Virus record (IMG/VR): IMGVR_UViG_3300010354_000467
Span: 1-28,194 of that record
DNA from: a virus
Strand: one strand, 5' to 3'
Length of the DNA stretch: 28,194 bases
Part shown: positions 14,341-21,695 of the stretch, piece by piece
Layout: each line of letters starts with the position of its first letter
How positions within the stretch are numbered: position 1 is the stretch's first letter
Notes under the pieces: generated by a model
Told to the model about the DNA's origin: nothing
The model's database searches: none
The model's input: the letters and a program-made list of their open reading frames with translations, nothing else
Translations under genes and position numbers: made by a program

Positions 14341-16071
14341 ATGGCTATATTTACAGATTTACCAGTCATAACGAGCGCGACCATTACTGATTCACATGTA
14401 TTTGCTGTTGCGACATTAAATACTACCGATCAGTTAACATTAAATGAATTGCAAAAGTCATTTACTGGTTTAAAAGCTCGTTCATCCGCACTAAGTATAG
14501 TTGGATATACTGTTCCAAGCGGAATTACGGTTGCTGCAAATGGTTATGTTGGCGTAGATAATTTTAGTCCATCTGTTTCTTTAGATATTGGAGATCAAGG
14601 TCTTACATCTCCTGAAGTTAGATTGAGAACAAGAACATCAGCAAGACAAGCTTCTTATTCTTTATATGCTCCAGATGTTATTTGGAGAGGAGTAAAAAAA
14701 TCTAGCGATACAGATTATTATATACAAGCTTCTACAGACGGTTCGAATTATACAGGCGTTTTTAATATAGATATTAGCGGTAGAGTAGGTGTTTTTGATG
14801 GAAGCACAGCTTTGACTGATAAGTTTTATGTGTCAGGAGGAACAGTAAAGTTCGAAAATGAAGCTAGTGGTATTTCTTTTGATCCGCAAAATGCTGATAT
14901 TAGTTCTAGTTCATCGAATGATCCTTTGACATTTAATTATAATAGTCAGAATGATGTAATTTTAGGAACTAATGTATTATATATAGAAAATGGAGCAAAT
15001 TCTTATGTTGGAATTAATAATATTACTCCAGCATATGCTTTAGATATAAGTGGCGCGGGATTAACAAAGAGAATCAGATCTTCTACATCTTCTGTATCAG
15101 AAGCGTTAGCCAATACGACAACAACAGGATATATAAATTTAAATGGTAATAATTTATCTTTTGGAAGAATAAATGGTTTAAGTACACAAAATTTAGTTTA
15201 TGATATCTCCGCAAAACGTTTGGGTATTGGTCAAACTTCAATGTCTGCAACATTGCATGTTAAATCGACAGACTATACAACAAGCATATTTGAATCGGAT
15301 GGAAGAACTTTTACTGAAGTATTAAGTATAAATACTTATACAACTGGACCTGTTGGAGGTATTTTTAATACTTACGCTACAGGATCAATCTCTTATCCAA
15401 CTAAAAAATGGTCTGCTGGATATTATAATTCAGGTTCTTTTGCTGATTCATACGCTTTGTTATATGGTGGCGGAACTAATAATTCAGCAGTTCAATTAGC
15501 TATAAATTCAGACGGTGATGTCACTGCTAAAGGCAGTTATACAACTAATAGTGAATATTGTAAAGGAAAATTTATACAAGTTTATCATACCAGAGTAACT
15601 GGTAACTGTATTTATTTTAATCCTTTTGAATTTTATAGCGGAAGCTGCAATACAAATCCAAGCGGTCATAATGATTTTTATTCTCCATTTAGTATAGTTC
15701 CATATGGAGGAACAATTGAAGAAATACAATTAATATCATCTGATAATCAAGTTGGTAATGTTAATAGATTAGAAATAGCTTCTGTTTTGCCAGTATATAG
15801 TTCAGCTATTCCTGATGGATTTGTTTCAGGATTTTTTATAAGTCCTCCAAGCAATCCTGTTACATTCCCTACGAGTGGAATAATTGGATATGCCGATATT
15901 TCATCGATGTCAAAAAATACTGTTAAACGAATTACTAAAAATCTATTTCAAGGATCAACAGCATTTTTATCAGGAAGATTATTGCAATACAGAATATGTG
16001 AAACTAATGGAGGTAAAACATCTCCAGTTGATTTTACTGTAGTTTCTAAAATATCATATACTGTAACATAA
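14341..16071 (+). CDS. Putative tail fibre with four ~75-residue repeats
   Basis: A 576-aa protein starting one base after the previous stop. Four repeats have the pattern G.VG+....ps..L.+.G: GYVGVDNFSPSVSLDIG (68-84), GRVGVFDGSTALTDKFYVSG (147-166), SYVGINNITPAYALDISG (221-238) and RLGIGQTSMSATLHVKS (293-309). They resemble the VGIGTTSPSxxLxV repeats common in phage tail fibres and in Bacteroidota surface proteins, where they form elongated trimeric beta shafts. Residues about 395-576 are a distinct C-terminal domain with five Cys (EYCKGKF, GNCIYF, GSCNTN, YRICETNGG among them) and many aromatic residues, and could bind the receptor. Lying between two tube-like genes is unusual for a fibre. 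Receptor binding is inferred. Confidence 0.6.
   Translation: MAIFTDLPVITSATITDSHVFAVATLNTTDQLTLNELQKSFTGLKARSSALSIVGYTVPSGITVAANGYVGVDNFSPSVSLDIGDQGLTSPEVRLRTRTSARQASYSLYAPDVIWRGVKKSSDTDYYIQASTDGSNYTGVFNIDISGRVGVFDGSTALTDKFYVSGGTVKFENEASGISFDPQNADISSSSSNDPLTFNYNSQNDVILGTNVLYIENGANSYVGINNITPAYALDISGAGLTKRIRSSTSSVSEALANTTTTGYINLNGNNLSFGRINGLSTQNLVYDISAKRLGIGQTSMSATLHVKSTDYTTSIFESDGRTFTEVLSINTYTTGPVGGIFNTYATGSISYPTKKWSAGYYNSGSFADSYALLYGGGTNNSAVQLAINSDGDVTAKGSYTTNSEYCKGKFIQVYHTRVTGNCIYFNPFEFYSGSCNTNPSGHNDFYSPFSIVPYGGTIEEIQLISSDNQVGNVNRLEIASVLPVYSSAIPDGFVSGFFISPPSNPVTFPTSGIIGYADISSMSKNTVKRITKNLFQGSTAFLSGRLLQYRICETNGGKTSPVDFTVVSKISYTVT
14542..15267 (+). repeat. Four VGI-type repeats in the fibre protein
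   Basis: Repeat units begin at residues 68, 147, 221 and 293 of the protein, a spacing of 79, 74 and 72 residues. Only the core of about 17 residues is well conserved at protein level. DNA identity between units is low, so they are old duplications. Regular spacing supports a rod-like shaft with one turn or bulge per unit. Confidence 0.55.
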
Positions 16072-16072
16072 A

Positions 16073-16867
16073 ATGTCTAATTTTTTAAGTTATCAAAATA
16101 TTGATTTTAGATTTGGAAGCCAAAATTACTATGCAAATAGAGTAAGTTTGTCAGCACAAGCTTCGATTAATCCTGTATTATTGAATGATGGTTCATTGTT
16201 GAATTATGCGCCTGAAGGCGCTGTGGTTGGAAGTCTATCTACTGAGTTTTATTTAACAGGAGCTTTGCCAAGTTTTTTAAATATTACAGGTGTAGATGAA
16301 TCAGCAGTTATGGCTTCTTTCGCTGGTGTTGCTATAACTGGTTTGTATCCAAAATCTGTATCATTTTCAGTTGAGCCTTTTCAGCCAATTGTTATTTCTG
16401 CTGAATTTGACTGGTATGGAAATGTTGCATTAGAAAATTTCGATGAACAAAGAGATTCTGTTTTATCTACAAAATTAGTTCCTGATTATATTGCAAATGG
16501 CTATAAATCTTATATGACTACAAGTAGCATAGAAGGTGCTGGATATATTGTGTCTTTTAATTATAGTATGACTTGTGATAGACCAGCATTCTTCAATGTT
16601 GATGAAAAATATCCATTCAGAGTTGCAAAATTGAATAAAAAAGCTGATGTATCAATTAAGTCTAATACATTGGGTCAACTTCTTGAAACAAGCGGAAAAT
16701 ACGCTTATACAAATATAACAATAAAAGATACATATTCTACTACCTTAGATACTTTTAGAATTAGCGGAGTATTATCAAGTCAAAGCTATGAAATTTCTGA
16801 AGGTCAATATTTATTAGCTTCTGCGGATATTTCACAAACTGTTCCTGAGCTTAAAACTTTAATATAA
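16073..16867 (+). CDS. Tail-tube-like structural protein, paralog B
   Basis: A 264-aa beta-rich protein starting at a TAAAATG junction. Its segments align by eye with those of the paralog at 13431. RVSLSAQASINPVLLNDGSL to LSTEFYLTG is the first. YPKSVSFSVEPFQPIVISAE followed by FDWYGN is the second. IVSFNYSMTCDRPAFFNVDE followed by FRVAKLNKKADVSIKSNTL is the third. The third also matches the minus-strand protein (VQSFSFTL to DVNISAIV) in spacing. Two tube-type proteins separated by a fibre gene suggest a stacked distal tail, with the fibre attached between two rings, but that is inference. No catalytic motif is visible. Alternative: a tail-tip adaptor of the distal tail protein class. Confidence 0.52.
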   Translation: MSNFLSYQNIDFRFGSQNYYANRVSLSAQASINPVLLNDGSLLNYAPEGAVVGSLSTEFYLTGALPSFLNITGVDESAVMASFAGVAITGLYPKSVSFSVEPFQPIVISAEFDWYGNVALENFDEQRDSVLSTKLVPDYIANGYKSYMTTSSIEGAGYIVSFNYSMTCDRPAFFNVDEKYPFRVAKLNKKADVSIKSNTLGQLLETSGKYAYTNITIKDTYSTTLDTFRISGVLSSQSYEISEGQYLLASADISQTVPELKTLI

Positions 16868-16868
16868 A

Positions 16869-18737
16869 ATGAGTTCAATTATTTCAGGTTTAAATATAAA
16901 AAATATTTATGAGTATGATTCGACATTATCATATAATAAATTTGATGTAGTTGATTATGAGCTTGTAACTGGTATATCTGTATATCCTAGTTATACAGGT
17001 CTTGGAAATAGTGGATTAATTGCTTGGTTTAATAATGATTATTTAGAAGATTTTAATACTGACGGAAGTTTTAATATAACTGGATGGAAAAATAAAGTCG
17101 TTGGAAGTGGAGATTTAATTCAGTTATCTTCTGATGCTAATGTTAGGCCAGATATACAATTTGATCAGAATTACATAACATTAAAAGATCTTGAATTTTT
17201 AAGTGGTACTGGTTTTGATTATACCAATAGAACTTTTTTTCTTGCGGTAGATGTAATAGAACCAGAAAAAAAGGTGGAACAAAAAATTATTAAATTTGGT
17301 ACAGATGTTTCACTTGGATCTTTAAAAATAAATGGCAATAATACTGAATCTAGCGCAAGTGTTTTATTGGATGCTGATTCTTTTTACGCTGTATCGCCTA
17401 TTTATAATCATAAAAATATATTTACTATCATACAAAATTCCACAGCTTCGACATTAACTATTAGGCAAAATGGTTTCAATATTGGACAAGCCGCTTCGTA
17501 TGATTCACAATGGAATTCTAATTATTTTGAATTAGGAAATAATCCTAAAAATTCAGGCATAAAGTATTATGATTTATTTTATTTTTCTGGAATATTATCT
17601 GAGACTGAAATTGATTATTATGAAAAATATCTTTTTGAAAAGTATTTTTCTGATTATGAAGGATTGTTTTTTGCTAAAAAGAATGTTCCAGTTGGAGAGG
17701 CTTATTCACCAATAACTTATACTGGTAAAAATTATTGGACAAGAGATATTGATGATTTATTTAAATTAAGTTACGGCTCATCTGTTAATTTTAGCGCTAA
17801 GCTATCACCTTTAACTATGGGTGATGGATACAGAACAAATACAGCAAATAATGTCAACACATTAAATGCTACTTTTGATTTAAATTATGATGGATTAACA
17901 GACGCGCAATCTAAATGTTTAATAGCATATTTTGAAAATACTCCAGAAGCTCCTGAAAAAAGTTTATATGAAGGTTTTAAAGGTGTTGATATAAATCTTT
18001 TTACTCCATATAAATTAAATGCTGAAGTTTATTTTAAAACAATAAATCATAATTCTTCATATAATAATTTAAATAAAATAACCATTAGTGCTGAATCTTT
18101 GTTTGATAGTTCGCTTGATTATAAAGGAATGTTCGTCGTGCTGGATGAAAAAAATATAAAAACATATAATAGTTATGTTGACTATTTATTGACTAACGAT
18201 GTTTTTTATTTTAATTCTGATTCTTATGCAGAAAGAGGATATTATTTTTATACAGGCGCAAATATAAATCCTCCAAGTTCGTCAACTGGACCAAGCAGTA
18301 AAATTTATATAGCACCAAATAATAGTCCTACTGGTATAAATTCTTGGTTTACAAAAGATTTTTATTTCAAAGGAGATTTAGAATACGAAGTAAATGAAAA
18401 TATAAGATTGCTATCTAACGATATGAAAAATTCTACTATAGAGTATTCTAAAGATGGAATTAATTATAATTTATTAGAATTCAATGTAGGATTTAAAAAA
18501 CGCATTACTCAAGAGGCTAGAGCTATATTGAAATTTTTAGATGATAAAGCTGGCTTCAAAACTTTTAAATATACATTACCGCAACCATATAATAAAATAA
18601 TTGATGTTTATTGTCCAGAATGGAATCATACTTATAATTTTGAAAATAATCATGACATAAGTGTAAAATTTATAGAGTTCAAAAATCCTTTTAATGCGAT
18701 TTCAGTTTTTAATACAAACATAACATTAGTCGAATGA
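16869..18737 (+). CDS. Tail-tip protein: lectin-like domain fused to duplicated gpM-like domains
   Basis: A 622-aa protein. Residues 12-32 (IYEYDSTLSYNKFDVVDY core) resemble a small chitin-binding-like (CBM5/12) motif. Residues 44-262 look like a concanavalin A/LamG-type lectin: GLIAWF start, and the ending SGILSETEIDYYEKYLFEKY, a common LamG end signature. Residues 275-415 and 505-621 each resemble lambda gpM-type minor tail protein (Phage_min_tail). Copy 1 has MGDGYRTNTANNVNTLNATF (317 onward) and a Leu-Phe-Thr-Pro-Tyr turn. Copy 2 has GFKTFKYTLPQPYNKIIDVY, then CPEWNHTYNF and a terminal IEFKNPF. The position before the L-like gene agrees with gpM. It overlaps the next gene by ATGA. The role is tail-tip assembly plus likely glycan binding, the latter inferred from the lectin fold only. 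Confidence 0.65.
   Translation: MSSIISGLNIKNIYEYDSTLSYNKFDVVDYELVTGISVYPSYTGLGNSGLIAWFNNDYLEDFNTDGSFNITGWKNKVVGSGDLIQLSSDANVRPDIQFDQNYITLKDLEFLSGTGFDYTNRTFFLAVDVIEPEKKVEQKIIKFGTDVSLGSLKINGNNTESSASVLLDADSFYAVSPIYNHKNIFTIIQNSTASTLTIRQNGFNIGQAASYDSQWNSNYFELGNNPKNSGIKYYDLFYFSGILSETEIDYYEKYLFEKYFSDYEGLFFAKKNVPVGEAYSPITYTGKNYWTRDIDDLFKLSYGSSVNFSAKLSPLTMGDGYRTNTANNVNTLNATFDLNYDGLTDAQSKCLIAYFENTPEAPEKSLYEGFKGVDINLFTPYKLNAEVYFKTINHNSSYNNLNKITISAESLFDSSLDYKGMFVVLDEKNIKTYNSYVDYLLTNDVFYFNSDSYAERGYYFYTGANINPPSSSTGPSSKIYIAPNNSPTGINSWFTKDFYFKGDLEYEVNENIRLLSNDMKNSTIEYSKDGINYNLLEFNVGFKKRITQEARAILKFLDDKAGFKTFKYTLPQPYNKIIDVYCPEWNHTYNFENNHDISVKFIEFKNPFNAISVFNTNITLVE
17691..18113 (+). repeat. First gpM-like copy within the tail-tip protein
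   Basis: Residues 275-415. The order GDGY, then a TLNATFDLNYDGLT beta segment, then AQSKCLIAYFEN helix, then LFTPYK turn, then KITISAESLFD corresponds to the GDGY, strand, FLEEHGG helix, WTPP turn and terminal strand of lambda gpM. The second copy (505-621, 18381-18731) has the helix, FKYTLPQP turn, CPEW and terminal strand, but no GDGY start. The pairing suggests an ancient tandem duplication in one chain. Confidence 0.5.
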
Positions 18738-20161
18738 GCGTATATTATACAGGTTTTTATTTGAATAAAGTGCCAACTGGTTTTGGCATTTATACGGGTA
18801 TTTCTTTGACTAATAGCGGAAATTTTCCTGTTGAATATACAGCAACCATTTCTGATACTACATTAATTGGTTTATCTTCGTCAAGTAGCGCAGATGGTTT
18901 TTTGCCTAATACAATGTTTATTTCTAACGATTTAAATACATATGATCCGCAAAGTCAACAAGCGGTACAAATAGTTAATCCAAGTCAATCAGGAATTTTT
19001 TATGTGTTGCATAAACCGTTCACTAATTTTGCCGCTGGACAAGAAGCAACTGGTTATGAAAAAACTAGATTAACTATAGAAACAGTATCTTCTGCTGGTG
19101 GTACAGACGCTGCGATTTCAATAGATATTACTGGTCAAAGAGTATTTGCTCAACCAACTCCAAAAAGAGTAGGTAAATTTTATGCTGTTAAAGATTATAT
19201 TCCCGGCTATAATGTCAATTTGCAATTTAATTGGGGAGTAATAGATTTAGATAATTATATAACAGGATTTAAAATACAAACTGCTACTGATACTTCTTTT
19301 TCTAGTATTATAGATACATTAGAATATCCTATACAATTGAATAGTAATAGTGATGAACCTGTATATGGAAGCTTTGATTGTTTAAGAAATGATGTTTTTC
19401 AAGCCAATGTAAGAAATTTAGCAATATCTACGAATTACTATTCAAGAATTCAGCCTTTGAATGTAAATGGTGTCGGTCCATATAGTTATGCTACAGGATT
19501 CTTAGATTATTATCCAACTTTAAATGAAACTGGTTATAGCGGCTTGGTTCCTTCTCCCGGTAGTAATTTAAAATATGATCCAACTGGTTTATATCTAACT
19601 AAAATTTCAGATAATGAAACTGATTTTGATCTGTTTGATTTTTTATATAAAGCTAATAATAATTCTACAGATTTTACAAAATACACAGGCGTGATTGTGA
19701 AATTTTATCCAGACAAATCTTCTATGGCCGTATATAAAGCTTCTTCAATAGATAAAGGAGCTATAAATTTTATAGAACCAAATGATAAACAATTGACATT
19801 TAGCGTTGATGTAAATAATACATTTAGAGTTCAATTGGAATTTGAAAATATCAGTTTATATGGATATGGTGGAGCAGGATTAAGTTGGAGATCAGATGGT
19901 ACTTTTACTAATCCACAAGCTGGGGGTCCAGTATTTAATATAGATAATGTCGCTTATATAGATTCAACAAATGTGGAAAGAAAATTTAATTATTATATTT
20001 ATAAAGATGTTGATAGTGTTTTTTATGCTGGTGCGGCAGGTAGTAAAGGTTGGTTAATAACTGAAAATACAAATGAAACTGAAAATAAAGTAAAAATAGC
20101 AGGAAGTCAAATAACACATTTGTTAGATTATAATCTTATAAATACAATAACTAAACCATAA
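18734..20161 (+). CDS. Ig/FN3-like tail-tip protein
   Basis: A 475-aa protein starting in the ATGA overlap with the M-like gene. Residues 1-115 are an Ig-like beta sandwich (ISLTNSGNFPVEYTATISD). Residues about 155-258 have a fibronectin type III shape, with Asn-Tyr-Tyr-Ser-Arg-Ile then YYSRIQPLNVNGVGPYS as the final strands. The C-terminal part contains a glycine-rich stretch (SLYGYGGAGLSWRSDG) and a jelly-roll-like region with many Asp/Asn. These are adhesion-type modules common on phage tips and fibres. There is no enzymatic motif, signal peptide or membrane segment. The exact role is unknown. A structural or carbohydrate-contacting component of the tip complex is the best guess. Confidence 0.45.
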   Translation: MSVYYTGFYLNKVPTGFGIYTGISLTNSGNFPVEYTATISDTTLIGLSSSSSADGFLPNTMFISNDLNTYDPQSQQAVQIVNPSQSGIFYVLHKPFTNFAAGQEATGYEKTRLTIETVSSAGGTDAAISIDITGQRVFAQPTPKRVGKFYAVKDYIPGYNVNLQFNWGVIDLDNYITGFKIQTATDTSFSSIIDTLEYPIQLNSNSDEPVYGSFDCLRNDVFQANVRNLAISTNYYSRIQPLNVNGVGPYSYATGFLDYYPTLNETGYSGLVPSPGSNLKYDPTGLYLTKISDNETDFDLFDFLYKANNNSTDFTKYTGVIVKFYPDKSSMAVYKASSIDKGAINFIEPNDKQLTFSVDVNNTFRVQLEFENISLYGYGGAGLSWRSDGTFTNPQAGGPVFNIDNVAYIDSTNVERKFNYYIYKDVDSVFYAGAAGSKGWLITENTNETENKVKIAGSQITHLLDYNLINTITKP

Positions 20162-20165
20162 TAAA

Positions 20166-21662
20166 ATGGGACTAAATAACAAAATTATCAAAGATGAGCC
20201 AGTTGAAGAAATAAATATTTCCGATAATGATATAACTGGAGATGTTGCGGTTTTTATTCCTGAAACATCTACATTAACAAATTCTAATAATAATGCCGCT
20301 ACGGTTGGAAATAATTCTGCTCAATTACCCCCTAAACTAACTACAACATCTGCATTAGATGCTGTTTCGACTTCTAATACAGTATCTTCTACAGGAGGAA
20401 GTACGCTTCAATTTGTAACAGTTGGAGATACAGCAACTGGAGGATCTTTTACGCCTATAAAACAAGGAGAGTTGCCGACAGTTTATTTCAATTTCAAAGA
20501 AAATGCATTTTATGATGGTGATTTGATTTTTAGATTTAAAACGAATAATTTAACAAGCACTGATTTTACTGGTAGCACAATATCTACTTGGAATAGTGAT
20601 TCTACAATAAGATCTGGATTAACTTTAACTGGAACTAACAAATTAAAAGTTGTAAAAGCTTATGATAAATATTTTTACGAGTTAAGCGGTAATTCGGAGA
20701 TAACAAATTCTGCAATTAATTTACCAGTTAAAACTAATCCTTCATATACTATTTTAGTTTTTGCTTTAGGAGCGGATAATTTATCTGCTAACGATGATTA
20801 TTTAACTATTTTTGACATGTTTAATAGAACTAATGTTATTCATAAATTTGTTCATAATTATACGGGAAGTTCTTACTTTAATCCAGCTTCAGAAATTTTA
20901 AATATAGGTAAACAATTATCTGGTAATAATATTAGAGGATCAAATCCAAATCAAAATTATTTTGGTAATTTTGTTGGCGGTACATTAAATAGTTTCAAGT
21001 ATTTACAAACTAATGGAAACTTATATACTAATTATGTATGGAATAATCCAACCGATTTATTTTGGGATAATTTTGCGACTTATTCTAATCGAATGCCAGA
21101 TAGCGTAAAATATAATAGTTTTAACGCTTTTAATATTAGAAATCTGAGAAATGATATAATTAATCCTACTGCTGTTCAAGATTTTCAATTATATACTCAT
21201 CCAAGTAATCCAGTAACAAATATGCAAATGTTTTCATTATTTTTTGTTGAGATGTTCACTTATATAACTGATGATGCTGTTGGATCAAATTATGTAACTT
21301 TAAATTTTGAAACATATATAAATGGTCAAAAAACTTTTGCTGGTAAACAATACATGAATAATGCTATTACTATTGATAATACTAATAACTATTTAATTAC
21401 ATTGAGTAATAAAAATAACGTTAGTTCCGCAACAACATCTAGAATGTTTTTATTTGATTATATGCATGGTTCTGCAACATCGATATCAAATATGAGAACT
21501 AATTCTAAAAAGATTATTGAATCTTTGTGTTATGATTATAAAAATATATTCCTTAAAAAGACAACAGATTTACAAATAAGTGATGGGAAAAAATCATTGC
21601 TGTTTGCTCCTAAAATACCACATCCATACTTAAACATGTATTTCACAAGCGCATCCACTTAA
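20166..21662 (+). CDS. Lectin-like tail-tip protein
   Basis: A 498-aa protein. Residues 1-108 are a low-complexity Asn/Thr/Ser-rich linker (SNTVSSTGGSTLQFVTVGDT). From 109 onward the chain is beta-rich. LIFRFKTNNLTSTDFTG, STISTWNSD and NPSYTILVFALG match the spacing of the LamG-like domains in the genes at 16869 and 21696, so I read it as a concanavalin A-like domain, less certain than in those two. The C-terminus has few recognisable features (SRMFLFDYMHGSATSISNMR, FAPKIPHPYLNMYF). The gene opens with TAATAAAATG and is followed by the window's fourth larger gap. Alternative: a generic virion beta protein unrelated to lectins. Confidence 0.4.
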   Translation: MGLNNKIIKDEPVEEINISDNDITGDVAVFIPETSTLTNSNNNAATVGNNSAQLPPKLTTTSALDAVSTSNTVSSTGGSTLQFVTVGDTATGGSFTPIKQGELPTVYFNFKENAFYDGDLIFRFKTNNLTSTDFTGSTISTWNSDSTIRSGLTLTGTNKLKVVKAYDKYFYELSGNSEITNSAINLPVKTNPSYTILVFALGADNLSANDDYLTIFDMFNRTNVIHKFVHNYTGSSYFNPASEILNIGKQLSGNNIRGSNPNQNYFGNFVGGTLNSFKYLQTNGNLYTNYVWNNPTDLFWDNFATYSNRMPDSVKYNSFNAFNIRNLRNDIINPTAVQDFQLYTHPSNPVTNMQMFSLFFVEMFTYITDDAVGSNYVTLNFETYINGQKTFAGKQYMNNAITIDNTNNYLITLSNKNNVSSATTSRMFLFDYMHGSATSISNMRTNSKKIIESLCYDYKNIFLKKTTDLQISDGKKSLLFAPKIPHPYLNMYFTSAST

Positions 21663-21695
21663 TTAGAAATAAAACTATAAATACTGATAATAAAT
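21663..21695 (+). promoter_or_regulatory. Leader of the L-like gene with a TATAAATA element
   Basis: This 33-bp gap contains TATAAATA at 21676-21683, identical to the T4 late promoter -10 element and twelve bases before the ATG. No Shine-Dalgarno and no terminator hairpin are visible. It is one of only four gaps longer than 20 bp in the window. All four contain this element or a close form. Promoter function is unproven. Confidence 0.33.

Noticed and set aside
14341-16071. Diversity-generating retroelement target in the fibre C-terminus
   Set aside because: No reverse transcriptase and no template repeat in the window, and no visible adenine-biased variable repeat.
1084-21695. Rho-independent terminators in the gaps
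   Set aside because: No GC-rich hairpin followed by a T run is visible in any of the gaps.
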